Part shown: positions 1 to 10,834 of the stretch, in pieces
Numbering within the stretch: position 1 is the first letter of the stretch
How the letters are laid out: the number at the start of each line of letters is the position of its first letter
Assembly: GCA_963854835.1 (NCBI GenBank)
Contig: OY978529.1
Coordinates: forward strand, 43,520,055 to 43,584,054
Length of the DNA stretch: 64,000 nucleotides
Origin: Megamerina dolium
Taxonomy: Eukaryota; Arthropoda; Insecta; Diptera; Megamerinidae
Direction of reading: 5' to 3'
Notes under the pieces: generated by a model
Told to the model about the DNA's origin: nothing
Databases searched by the model: none
Seen by the model: the letters and a program-made list of their open reading frames with translations, nothing else
Position numbers and translations under genes: made by a program

Positions 1-1
1 G

Positions 2-1729
2 ACCGCAAGCGATGCCGAGGCGAGAATTTATCAGAAAGTACGCATCTACTATAGATCGTGTAAGAAGATAAAGCCATATAATTTGCGAAAATATTTGCAA
101 CTAATACAGCCTGGCTATGAAACGAGTTGGTCTATTCTGTCACGTAATGGCCCGAAGAAGTGGAACGCTGAGACTTTCGATTGGGTATTAGCTGTTGCAA
201 AGTTAAGACTTTATGGCCTCAATGGTGTGCTGCTGAAGGAAGAGGTGCTTCCCAGATGGGATGACTCGAGTGTCAATAGCATCTACTTGGACAAACCGAA
301 TTTAGCTGAAACACAACCCATCGATGAGGGTGTTGTTATCGAACTGCTGCTGGACATAGGTCTCACGAAACGAGTCGCCAATGAAATAGCACGCAAAATC
401 AATGCCTTCGAAATGCAATTGCACAAATTGCAGGAAATCGATGATGAAGAAGGCGCAAAAGAAATGCAATTGGGCTACCTGCAAGAGTATGTGCCTCAAA
501 TTGATTGGCTTGAATTTTTGAAACAGCTGAAAGGACCTTCGACAAATTTGGAGACAACAGTAATTATACAAAATATTCCCTATATGCGTGCCCTCATCAA
601 GCTAATACACAGCGTAGAGAATGACACACTATGCACGTATATAATGATAAAATTTCTGCGACACCTGCAGCAGAAAGGGCCAGCCGTCATATCCAAAGAG
701 GAATGTGTGGCCAGTTTGAGGCGTGCAATGCCATTGGCCATGAGTTACATTATTGGCAAGCATTACTATCGATATCCCGATGAAAATGATAATGTTGCCC
801 AGGAAATTTTTCTGAATTTAAAAGAGAAACTCTACGAACAACTCAAAGACAATCGACTGCAATTGCAGCAACCAATCGTTGATACATTGTTGGAAAAAGT
901 CAATAGTATGCAATTGCAAATTGGTAATTCACCGAGAAATGCTACAGCCGAATACTATGATGAATATTATGAGCGCGTGGAGTTAGATGCTAACAATTTC
1001 TATGTGAATCAATTAAGTTTGTTACGCCTGGCCGTTGAGAAAAGTCATGAAACGTTGGAGCTGTCAACGGTGTCGAATTTTTCCAATCCGGAAAATCAAA
1101 CGTACATATTTGGTGACTGGGTGGGAAGTTCATCGTCGCCATTCTATGTAAAACCGAAAAATCTCATAATTATCCCATATGGATTTATGCAGATGCCCGT
1201 TTATCATCGCAATCTGAAAAATCTTTTCAACTACGCCGTATTCGGTTTCAGCGTAGCACATGAAATGATGCACGGTTTTGACTCGAGTGGCATCGACTAT
1301 GACAGCATTGGCAACATTATGGGACCCAGTGAGGAGATTGCAGCTAATCAGCGATTTATGCAAGGTCTACGCTGCATTCAGAATGAGCTGGCGACAGGTT
1401 CGCGTAGCTTGAATGAAAAATTGGCTGACTACGAGGGCTTACATTTGACATATCAAACTTTTTTCAATGGCAACACTACTTCCGAAGCCCACCCCCATCA
1501 CGTCAAGTTGCTGCCACAGTTCAGCAGTGAACAGCTCTTCTTCATAAGTTTCGCCCAATTTTTTTGCGGCAAGGTTCACCAAAACGTGCACCCCTCAGCA
1601 TATCTGGAGCATGCTTTAGATGAGTTGCGGGTTATGCAAACATTAGCCAATTTGGAAGAATTCTCTAAGGTGTTTAGTTGTGATCGTCGCTCTAAGATGC
1701 AATCAAAAACACGATGTAAATTGTGGTAA
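2..1729 (+). CDS. Neprilysin-like M13 metallopeptidase, 5' truncated by window edge
   Basis: The frame is open from base 2 to the TAA at 1727-1729, so the true start lies left of the window; the nearest in-frame start-like codon (TTG at 83) is not credible. The product is the C-terminal part of a secreted or membrane M13 peptidase. The zinc motif HEMMH is at 1259-1273. The third ligand falls in EKLAD (neprilysin ENIAD), and the downstream His and Arg of neprilysin HSPGKFR are kept as HALDELR. The end CKLW matches the family CxxW terminus. The substrate-binding VNAFY segment is replaced by SSPFY, so substrate preference may differ. There is no intron in the visible part. It is paralogous to the convergent gene at 1883-3856. 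AATAAA at 1786-1791 is a good poly(A) signal. Confidence 0.88.
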   Translation, partial: TASDAEARIYQKVRIYYRSCKKIKPYNLRKYLQLIQPGYETSWSILSRNGPKKWNAETFDWVLAVAKLRLYGLNGVLLKEEVLPRWDDSSVNSIYLDKPNLAETQPIDEGVVIELLLDIGLTKRVANEIARKINAFEMQLHKLQEIDDEEGAKEMQLGYLQEYVPQIDWLEFLKQLKGPSTNLETTVIIQNIPYMRALIKLIHSVENDTLCTYIMIKFLRHLQQKGPAVISKEECVASLRRAMPLAMSYIIGKHYYRYPDENDNVAQEIFLNLKEKLYEQLKDNRLQLQQPIVDTLLEKVNSMQLQIGNSPRNATAEYYDEYYERVELDANNFYVNQLSLLRLAVEKSHETLELSTVSNFSNPENQTYIFGDWVGSSSSPFYVKPKNLIIIPYGFMQMPVYHRNLKNLFNYAVFGFSVAHEMMHGFDSSGIDYDSIGNIMGPSEEIAANQRFMQGLRCIQNELATGSRSLNEKLADYEGLHLTYQTFFNGNTTSEAHPHHVKLLPQFSSEQLFFISFAQFFCGKVHQNVHPSAYLEHALDELRVMQTLANLEEFSKVFSCDRRSKMQSKTRCKLW

Positions 1730-1882
1730 ACACAGAGGCTTATATATATATTTATAGTATGTATGGTTTAGACAAAGGACAACATAATAAAATTATATTT
1801 TTTGTGAATTAATTAAATTAGACGCACACACACAAACGAAGGAACTAGTATTTCTAATCAAGCGCGTAGGAATGCTTTTCCA

Positions 1883-3856
1883 CTAATACAGTCGACATTT
1901 TATTCTGGGATGCATAGCATCATCTGTATCACACATGAATTCTTCGGCGAATGGTTCAAAATTCATCAATGCCTGCTGCAAGCGCACATTATCTGCGTCG
2001 TGGCCCGAAAACTCTGCTTCCAAATTGCCACAGAAGAATTGTGCAAAATTGTAAAAGAAAAGTCGCCTTCCCGAGATTCGAGTAAAGTTCGGTTGCTGAT
2101 TGTTTAGTGTGGAATTTTCACCAAAGAGTGTATCATATGCCAAACGTATACCGAATATATCAGCAATACGTTCATCGATGCTCTCAGTCTCAGTTTGATA
2201 CATACATTTGAGGGCATCCCTAAAGAGTGTATTCTTTTCAGAAATTCTGATGCCGATGTCATGCTCGTTGCCCTCATGATCATAGATGATACCGCTTGCA
2301 TCGAAACCGTGAGTAATTTCATGCGCCATCAGAAAGCCAAAGAGACTGAGCTTAAAGATGTCATGCATATTTTTGTGAAACATCGGCGGTTGCAGAAATC
2401 CAAATGGAATTATTATTAAATTTCGTCGTAGAAGATAAAATGGTGTCGAACTCCTTGCAGTATCGCTGTCGGCAATGAAGTAATAACTGTCAATGTCAAT
2501 TGTCGGCGATTCAATAAGTGCGTGTTCTTTACGAAACCGTAAATTAAGCAGCTTCAGCTGATTTGCATAATAGTTGTGCGTATCCAACTGTATACTACGA
2601 TAGTAGTTGCCTATAAAATGTGGTGTGATATTTTTCGGTAAATTGCCAATATTTATGCGCATTTTACTAATCTTATTTGCAAGAAATTCAGCCTCTTGCG
2701 GCTTCAAATTCAAATGATTCTGTTGCACTTTGGTCGCAAACGCTAACTTTAATTGTTCTACAATTTGGCTCACTTCTACACTGTATTCTTCATATGTGGC
2801 ATTAAAGAATTGATTTTTATATATGTAATTCATGGCCAAATCCATTTTACTACGCAAATCTACTATACAGTCTATGCTGTCAAAACTGCTGGTACCATCC
2901 ATGGTAAGATAGTGTATAAATTTAAACATTATATAATTGCATACCAGCTCACTATCTGCATTGTTCATTAGACTGGCCAAATTGGCGAAATATTCCCAAT
3001 TGCGTATTTGCAATTTACGATCTTCGTCAACAGCGTCCATTATTTCAGTGACATAACGACGCCATGGTAATTGTGGTAAGCCATCTTCCAAATCAGCGAC
3101 AGTCATTTCGAGTATTCCATAACGATCTTCTCCTACCAGCAGATGTCTAATGCGTTGCTCAAAAGCATAGAATTGTCTTGCCAGACTACGTGCTTTATGT
3201 CTGTTGATTCCCAATTCCATAAGTAACACCATAACTGTTGCATGCGAGGGTAGCTTATTGTTATCACTCATTGTTGGCTTATCGATGTCAATAACATAAC
3301 TGGTTGAGTCACTTAATTTTGGCAACACAAGATGTTCGATTATAACACCTTTGAATCCATATTTTCGTAATCTGGCCAACATCAGCATCCATTCAAATCT
3401 CTCTTCGGGCCAATCTCTAGTTTTCTTCAAAATCGGCCAACTAATACTGCCAAAGGGATTTACCGAATTCAAATACTTCAATAATTGACGGCTCCTCTCT
3501 CTTTTACACGATTTAAAATAGAACCACGCTTTATCGTAGATATTATTTGCACGTCCCGTTGGCTCATAATTTTCGAAAAAACTTGCAAATCTCTTATTAA
3601 CTTTGTGATCGACAAAACCTGTCGACTCAAAGTATCGTCCATGATCCTCATGATGCCTTGACCATTTGCCGCAAGCGAATCCATAAAAATTATCACATGG
3701 ATCTTGTGTCTTATCTAAATATTGCTCTATGGCAAGCAATTGTTTTTCGTTTACACTTAACAAATCCACTTCTTTCGAATGCGCCACTATCTCCATACAC
3801 CATATACATAAGATAACAATTGAGACTAGTTTGATTCCTTCACGCATATTTGCCAT
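1883..3856 (-). CDS. Secreted neprilysin-like M13 metallopeptidase, 657 aa, intronless
   Basis: A complete single-exon gene. Residues 1 to about 26 form a signal peptide (hydrophobic VSIVILCIWC), so it is likely secreted, unlike classical type II membrane neprilysins. The M13 N-terminal signature DPCDNFYGFACGKW lies near residue 52. The catalytic HEITH is at residues 512-516, the third zinc ligand is in ERIAD (562-566), and the active-site His619 and Arg625 correspond to HSPGKFR of neprilysin. The C-terminus CRLY replaces the usual CxxW. VNAFY is STPFY here. The length is a little short for the family (about 700-770). The first ATG at 3856 is taken; a second is three codons later. A GAA repeat lies just upstream. 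It converges with its paralogue, 153 bp apart. Drosophila has many Nepl genes of this kind; I cannot assign an orthologue. Confidence 0.9.
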   Translation of the reverse strand: MANMREGIKLVSIVILCIWCMEIVAHSKEVDLLSVNEKQLLAIEQYLDKTQDPCDNFYGFACGKWSRHHEDHGRYFESTGFVDHKVNKRFASFFENYEPTGRANNIYDKAWFYFKSCKRERSRQLLKYLNSVNPFGSISWPILKKTRDWPEERFEWMLMLARLRKYGFKGVIIEHLVLPKLSDSTSYVIDIDKPTMSDNNKLPSHATVMVLLMELGINRHKARSLARQFYAFEQRIRHLLVGEDRYGILEMTVADLEDGLPQLPWRRYVTEIMDAVDEDRKLQIRNWEYFANLASLMNNADSELVCNYIMFKFIHYLTMDGTSSFDSIDCIVDLRSKMDLAMNYIYKNQFFNATYEEYSVEVSQIVEQLKLAFATKVQQNHLNLKPQEAEFLANKISKMRINIGNLPKNITPHFIGNYYRSIQLDTHNYYANQLKLLNLRFRKEHALIESPTIDIDSYYFIADSDTARSSTPFYLLRRNLIIIPFGFLQPPMFHKNMHDIFKLSLFGFLMAHEITHGFDASGIIYDHEGNEHDIGIRISEKNTLFRDALKCMYQTETESIDERIADIFGIRLAYDTLFGENSTLNNQQPNFTRISGRRLFFYNFAQFFCGNLEAEFSGHDADNVRLQQALMNFEPFAEEFMCDTDDAMHPRIKCRLY

Positions 3857-3861
3857 TCTAT

Positions 3862-3896
3862 TTTTTCTTCTTCTTCTTCTTCTTCTTCTTCTTCCA
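3862..3896. repeat. (TTC/GAA)n microsatellite
   Basis: About ten TTC units sit immediately 5' of the minus-strand M13 gene, probably in its 5' leader or core promoter. Confidence 0.85.
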
Positions 3897-4206
3897 ACTA
3901 CATCTATTTCTAAGTATGTATGTAGTATACGTATGCACGGATAATTGTATAAAATTAATCCGAGTACTTTATTTGTAGAAAACTGCCGTATAACTAAATT
4001 ATACTTTCAATTTAGCTTTTGCGATAAGGCGTCTCACATTTAGCACTGGAAATGTAATATGTACTATTGCAAAGATAATACTTAAGGTCACGTTGGTTCA
4101 AATAGGTTCAATTCGAAGAAAAAGCATAAAATCTGACTTTGGATTAATTCTTCCCACCGATAAGTTGAATAAAGCGTATTTAAAAATGAATTCGAAAAGT
4201 ACTCAC
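3897..4206. other. Non-coding spacer between M13 gene and DIP exon
   Basis: I looked on the minus strand for the second half of the DIP third Ig domain (the YxCxAKN stretch) and did not find it. The stretch is either DIP intron or the M13 promoter region. Confidence 0.6.
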
Positions 4207-7200
4207 CTATACTTTGCTGATTCGGTTATCATTTGATCGTTCTCACGTGTCCAGTAATTTAACGACGTTGGATTTGCTTCAATCAGACACTCAAGGGTGA
4301 TATTAAAGTACATCGGAATACCAACTAATTGATGCGGAATCCATACCATAGGTGAAACTATACAATATAACAATAAAGAAAATACATAGAACAATCAATC
4401 AACTATAGTCGGAAAGTAATACTTACAATCTACGCTGACCTTTATGCGTTTCGACACACTTGGAGGCACTCCATTCGATGCAATACAGAGGTATGCGCCC
4501 ATATGTAGTCGAGAAATTCGTTCCAATTCCAAGGCTTCTCCCTCCAATTCAATAACTGCGACGCATTATTTATGAGTAAAGTGACGAATTAAATATATAA
4601 AGATATTATTGTGTAATCATAAATAATCATATATGCTTAGGTAAAAATAATATCGACTTACTAATTCTAGTCAAAGTGATTACTCAAAAAAAAAAAAAAT
4701 CGGTACTAACTAAAGTCGATTTTATTTTAGGACTATATTTGTGCCCCCTTTTTTTGTTAGAGTTTTATTCGACACTCGTATTTAGTTAGCTATCAATAAA
4801 TACATGGCAAACAACAACAACAAAGGTGCTAATCATAGCGAGTATAATTATAGACGTAAAATATTTAACGTGTTCGCCAAGTTCAGTGCTACCAATTCTT
4901 TTTAATTTTTTACAGAGATGTTACTTATCTACAGCTCTTTATTTAGAAGTCAAAGAAAAAATTTGCAATAACATTATTTTACTATTTGTGATCATATTTC
5001 AATAAATTCATCAATTTAAATAATCAGAATTGGTTATATTTGAAAATTATACATAAAACAACAAATCAAATCAACTCTGTTTAGGATATTTAGCAAAACA
5101 TGTCATTTTATTGGCATAAAAATAGCGAGTTGTCGAATAAAATATACGTAATTTATTGTAAAATTGAATTTACCTTCAAACGTTTTATTTATAACAATTT
5201 TATTGCCATCATCTCGTTTCCACTTAATTGACGGTTCAGGGCTACCTTTCGCTTTGCAGCGTAAAGTAACATTATCACCTTCTCGAACTATAACATCACT
5301 AGAGGTAAGCGCATCGTCAATATTTGGAGGTACTATAAAGAAAAATAATTCGAAAAAATAAAAACAGAAAAAAACATGAACGATTATTTTCTATGTGACA
5401 TGAAATATTATTATGGTAAATATTTATGTTTTATTCTTTTGCGCATAGTTATAGAGCTATAGAGAATATTTTTATGTGACATAAAATATTATTATGGTAA
5501 ATATCACGGATGACAGAATATTAAAGTTGCACCCATCTTTTACCTCTAATCGGCTCTCAGTGAATTTGACAGAATCAGTATGTGACGTCACACTGGTCCA
5601 ATGGTTGATTTATTCATTCATTATTCTGCATTGTTTACATTTTTCTTTTCAATTTGATCACTAACGGTCAAAAATCCTTTCTGATGGGACGCAATCTTCT
5701 AATTCTATCATTCTTGGGTAAATATGTTTTATTCATTTGTGCATAATTATAGAGCTATAGAGGACTAAAGTGCTATGTAGAGAAGTTTAAGTTTTAACAG
5801 GCAATGAGCATATTCGAAAATAGAGGTAATCAGCTAAAATCCACACCTGTATAATTTCATCCAGTGGAACTATTAACGGTTATGCAATTTATTATACTTT
5901 TGTATAATTTGCGGCTTTAATAAAGCATTGTTCTAATTTTTTTGCTTATTTAAATGTTATTTATTATTAGAATGTTATTTATTTTTACGTGATTCTATGC
6001 CATTGCTGTTTATATATTCAAACCAAGAGCGAATTATTCAAAATATTCGAAATTAATTTCATAAATTCCAATAAAAAGTTTGCCAATTTTAATTCTCGTT
6101 TAATATTCCAAATATATACGCACTGATGATACATATGATAAGATAACACATATGGCTTCAATGTTAATTTCCGTTTCAACGACTAAGCCCAAGGTTTGGT
6201 ACATATGAGTATTCTCATTGACCGACATGATTAGCAAAAAAAAAATTTAGTGCGCAATACCAAGTATCATATTAAAAATAGTGTTGGCCTGATGTTTTAT
6301 TACTATTCAGTAGATGTCGAATTGTCTTATAAATATATACGTACACTGTTTTGCAACTTCTTTGAATAGAAAAACTTTTTCAACGCACTTAAGTAGCTAC
6401 ATAAAAGGCTTACCCACAGAAAATACAATGTAAAAAAAAAACGTACAAATATTGTATTGTTTTAAGCAAAATATCATATCATTATGTATAATTTACTTCA
6501 TATAGGTATCTAACTAAACGCTTATAAAAGTTTATTAATTTCATGCAAGTAGGTTTTGTGCAAGGATGCCCAATAAGAAAATATTCGGAGCCAAAGCTTC
6601 ATCTGACTTATAATGTTTCTTCGAATGATGAGGTGCGAATGTTTTTATTATAATGTGTCAAAACAGAACAGTAGTGACAGGAAATAACCAATTAATTCGA
6701 TGCAAAATTATATGTTCAAGGAATATGTTGACTATTTGGAAATCATACACAAATTGGTCAAGTTTAAAATTGCTACATGAATACAACTTAAACAGTGCAT
6801 TGCGTTTTCTCATGAGTTGTTATGTATAAACTTTAATTATTTGTTTGCTGAAAAGTGATCGCATTTATGTATTTTGCTATCACGACTCAGTTTAGCTGCT
6901 AACTGGGCATTGCTGGTTGAATTGAAAATATGATGAGCTCTTCAAGATTAGAGTTTGCAAACTATTTTGTTTGTTTGATATCCTATGTGTTAATACGTTC
7001 TATTAATGAATTTATAGTACATAAGTACAGTTCTTTGGAAAATATCAAAAATGTTTATTGAATACGTTTAAGGTAAATAAGGTTGGTCGATAAGGTAGAA
7101 ATATGTTCTTTATTGAAAATCAATTTTAATCAAGTACATATTGGCCATTATTATTTATGACTTTTTGCCATTTTTCGCGTTGCAAAATTTCATCAAGCTG

Positions 7201-8835
7201 CATCTTCAATATCGAAATTTCCAGAATGATATCGAACGAATCTAAGTTTGATGATACGTTCCGTTAAAGTATTCTAACCACAAACTATACGAAATTTTCT
7301 GGATATTTTTGGATCGGATTTATAGCCAAAATATGCTATATCATTAACTTTTTAAACAAAATATGTAAATGTCTCCTTTCAATTAACACAATACTATGCT
7401 AAAAATATGGAAAACGGTTGGGAATTCCTACTAATCTTGTTCCAATGACAGAACTCATGTTAATTGTATTTTGCGGTCAAATGTCTTATATTTTAAGACA
7501 ATTTTAAGGGAATTTCATCAGGCCGATTTATTCCATATTTCGGAAATGGTTGAAAATTTCACATAAGAAATAATTAACTTAACAAATTACTACTTGAATG
7601 ATTTGCAAATAATTTGAAATTACATACAATTACTCCTCGTATGACTTTTCATAAATATGTTGTCCCACTGGGGGCATATGTGCGTGTAATACACTTACCT
7701 ACAACTTTAACAAAACCATATTGCGTCTTGGCTGTGACGGTATTTATTTGGCACATGTAGCGTCCTTTATCCTCCTCCTGTACATTATTTATATGTAAAA
7801 ACCATGTGCGATGCTTATCGTGTTTATCATGTGTCACACTAATACGCGGATTACGTGTTATGACATGATTGTGCACAGTTAATATAGCTGATTGTTCAAA
7901 ATGCATCCATGCCACCTGTTGAAAAAAATGATTTAAAGATCAAATATATATTTTTTGTAGAACTACTACCAAAAAATTAATCTATTTCATTATAAATCAC
8001 TTGAACACTATGGTCAAACAATATAAATACAATATTTACTGGAAACATGTTTGCCTAACTATATTTCTAACAGATGAAGGGTTTCTCATGAGTACATTTT
8101 TAAGTTCTCAAATAGTTTCAAATGCATTTTTAAAATCTCATGCAAATAACATTTACAGCAATTATAAGTACATTTACACAACTGTCATATTCTTCGCACT
8201 TAAACAAATGGGCTGCATCAAAAATCCAATGTACTCGCAATGATGCATTAATCACGACCTAGAGTAAGCTCAGAGAGAACGCAATGGCATTTAAATTGCA
8301 ACTTTAAATCAGTTTTCATTATTTTTTGTTGTTATAAATTTTTGCATTTTTTTTTTTTTTTTTGCAACAATAACATTTTATTTTGGCATATAACTGAAAT
8401 TTTATCATAGTTTTACAAGGCTTGCTATACCTTGCTATTCATGGTACTTCACTTTATTCGCAGCAAACTTCATAGCATAGTGCAATGTCAAAATTGGAAA
8501 TTGGTTACGCACCGCGTTCTGTATTTCGAGAGAGTTCATACAAAATTGTAAGGACATGAGCACTTTATGTTTTAGTGGGACTGTTATTTTGTTTGAGATT
8601 TATAACATTTTTCTTTTTTCAAAAACTTATACAACTTATACGATGATTTTTAATCAGTTTTCTTCGTTTATAATCATGATAATAAGAAGATTTAAGAATT
8701 AAACTAGTCCTAAATACAATTTGTTTACCTTATATGAGCCTAGATTTTTGACAGAACAAGCTAACTTCACGTTTCTGCCAGCTGGAACTGTGATATTTTC
8801 AATGACATCTGTAAATTCCGGATCTTCACTGACAA
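4207..8835 (-). CDS. DIP: DIP-family three-Ig neuronal cell-surface protein, five internal exons
   Basis: Five minus-strand exons join in phase: 8835-8729 (Ig1 start, ends GSYK), 7915-7699 (Ig1 end, with YMCQINT), 5332-5174 (linker VPPNIDD and Ig2 start), 4555-4427 (Ig2 end, [16 protein letters not shown]) and 4357-4207 (Ig3 start, WIPHQLVG and LNYWTREND). All have GT-AG borders. These are hallmarks of the Drosophila Dpr-interacting proteins, GPI-linked or membrane IgLON-like partners of Dpr proteins in synaptic matching. The Ig3 wording looks closest to the DIP-epsilon/zeta group, from memory only. The signal-peptide exon (right) and the rest of Ig3 with the membrane anchor (left) were not found. 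The gene therefore probably extends beyond the M13 pair, and possibly beyond the 9.5-10.8 kb gene, as nested genes. Confidence 0.88.
4556..5173. other. DIP intron (Ig2 split)
   Basis: An AT-rich intron of 618 bp between the two Ig2 exons. I see no other feature. Confidence 0.75.
5333..7698. other. DIP intron, 2.4 kb
   Basis: An AT-rich intron between the Ig1-end and Ig2-start exons. The only recognisable content is a short mariner relic near 7080-7290. A short phrase (TTATAGAGCTATAGAG) recurs near 5450 and 5748. Confidence 0.7.
7075..7290 (-). mobile_element. Internally deleted mariner relic
   Basis: Read on the minus strand, a fragment like SGNFDIEDA (the mariner N-terminal region before the GRP motif) is followed within a few codons by a piece like [13 protein letters not shown] (the mariner C-terminus). 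The whole catalytic core between them is gone. Stops interrupt it. It is a non-coding relic; subfamily and exact ends cannot be read. Confidence 0.5.
7916..8728. other. DIP intron, 0.8 kb
   Basis: Splits Ig1 in phase 0 between GSYK and VAWMHF. AT-rich with a poly(T) run near 8347-8363. The open frame at 8001-8243 has no recognisable content and is treated as chance. Confidence 0.7.
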
Positions 8836-9025
8836 CTGAAATGATTAAAAGAGATTGGTCATCTATCTGTATTATTATTTCATGTAATTTACATATTATT
8901 AAATTGAAATATACGTTTATAAACGATATGAAAAAAGTAACTGAAAAACTATACCGTCCAATTATAATTCCCGGCCGAATAGTTCTGAAGAGTTCAAAAA
9001 TAAATAAATAACTATGTGATACTTA

Positions 9026-9245
9026 TAGGTCCCGCATATGAGATACTGCTTGGCCGAGCTTCTCTTCCAGCACTCTTGTACGTGCTTATATTAGTGTCAC
9101 AGAGCTCTTTTAGAGGCATTTTAATTGCAATTGACAGATACATAGATACCATTCGAATGAAAAATCTCTCGATATTATAGTGGTGCTTCAGCCAGGGATT
9201 GGAACCCAGAACCTACAAATCAAAAGGCACTAACTTACGCACTAA
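9026..9245 (-). repeat. Degenerate tRNA-derived SINE, minus orientation
   Basis: Matches the family seen intact at 13678 and 54127: the GGCCGAGCTTCTCTTCC body, a CACAGAGCTCTTTTAGA block, and a decayed tRNA-like head (ATTGGAACCCAGAACCTAC, then GCACTAACTTACGCACTAA). Confidence 0.65.
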
Positions 9246-9522
9246 CGCAATACCAATTGGAAAATTAAATTTGAAATCACCAGCGAATACCATCACCATA
9301 GACGTCAATGCGACATTTTAACATACAATACCTACCATTATGTCAGGGGACAACTTATATCAGGATAATTTTAAAGCAAGCCAATTTAAACACAATTTTT
9401 TTTCTTTTGTCTTCTTTTATACATTACGATTTAGGATATACACTTAACTATAAAGAAATTGTACAAATAAATTATTGAATTGCACTTAGGAATTTTCTAA
9501 TAATAACAATTATGTATAGAAC

Positions 9523-10834
9523 TTATAGTTCATTGCATTTTGCTCTGATCATATTTAGTGTAACACTGCCAACATTTTGCGATCCATTGTAGAGCAGTTC
9601 GAAAATATGCACGTCGTCTGTTGTCAGGCTCTTAGTCATATCGTAGAGTTCTTTAACACCTTCCATGTAGGCTTCATACTTTTCACCTTGTTCCGTTTCT
9701 AATTTAAATTCTTCATACAGTTTTGGTATGACAAATATCACCTTCGATCTTGAGTTGTATCGCTCAGGCGATACATCCGACAATAGTTTTGACCACTTCT
9801 TGTATACATGCTCAAGAAATTCAAAATTACTGAAAAGAAACGACACAAATAAATCCAGACCTTTTTGTTTTAATTTCATTAGAATATCGGCCAAGTCTTC
9901 CTGTGCATGTTCGGAATTTTTGAATTGTTCATAATCGGCAGCCAAATTACCCTGAATATAAGCGTAAACACGTTGACGTTTCTCATAGAAATCGGTTATA
10001 TTTAGTATCGCATCAATCTCATCCACTAGCTTTGACAGTTTTATAGTGTGTTCTTCATGTTCTGGCTTTTCGTCGGTCACCTCTTGGAGTAATTTGCGTA
10101 TCGTGCTCAAATAATTATCGATCACTTCTGCACCACTTTCTTTTACATTTTCGTACAGTTTATGTCCAAATTCGGTAATATTTATCAAATGATCATTACC
10201 TTGATAGTCGTGCGTAACATCATTCAACTCAGTGATCGGTGCCAACTCTATTATCTTCGAATTTGCTGCGCCTGTATGGAATTGCTTACACAACTCAAAT
10301 AAATGAGCCTGACGCAGTGCTTGTTGGACTTCTTCCTGGAAATCTTGGACTTTTTGTTTCATTTTCCGAAGAAAATTCACATTTCGCAACGTATAAAAAT
10401 GTGGTGAACTCTCGTCAATGTCAGTGATTTCTCTATCCAGAATTTGTTTGATAAAAATAACCTTTTGTTCGACTCTTTTGGAATTCTTAATTGCTTCCAA
10501 CTCTTTTGTATACATCACATATTTATCGCTTTCTTGCAGCTCTTGGAGATACCCATTTAAATAGCCTTGTGCGGCATTGTCAACATACATTTGCATATCA
10601 TTTAGGAAGCTAAGTTGGAATTTCTTGTCAGTGATATTTACAATCGGCGATGTTTCAATCGATGTTGTTGTCATCTCTAGGGCCGTTGCATTTGGCTGTA
10701 ATGTTTTGTGAAAAGTACTAGTATACTTGTTATGTAATGCATAAGTAAAAATGGTCAAATATGTTCAATTTTACCATTATATATCCAAAATTCATCGCAA
10801 TCGATGAAATCAGTAAAATTTCCCACAAGCTCAT
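9523..10834 (-). CDS. Unrecognised secreted helical protein, two exons, about 410 aa
   Basis: The long open frame ending at 9523 starts only at a non-ATG codon, with a stop just upstream, so I looked for a first exon. Exon 1 is 10834-10775 (20 codons, MSLWEILLISSIAMN..., a good signal peptide), then a 79-nt intron (GTAAAA...ACATTACAG), then exon 2 at 10695-9523. Phase is 0 on both sides and the product is 410 aa. The mature protein is acidic and strongly helical, with several N-glycosylation sequons (for example NATA, NITD, NITE, NGSQ) and only two cysteines after the signal. I see no transmembrane segment or catalytic motif and do not recognise the family. It may lie inside a DIP intron. The start exon is inference; the body is a solid 1.17 kb frame. 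Confidence 0.75.
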
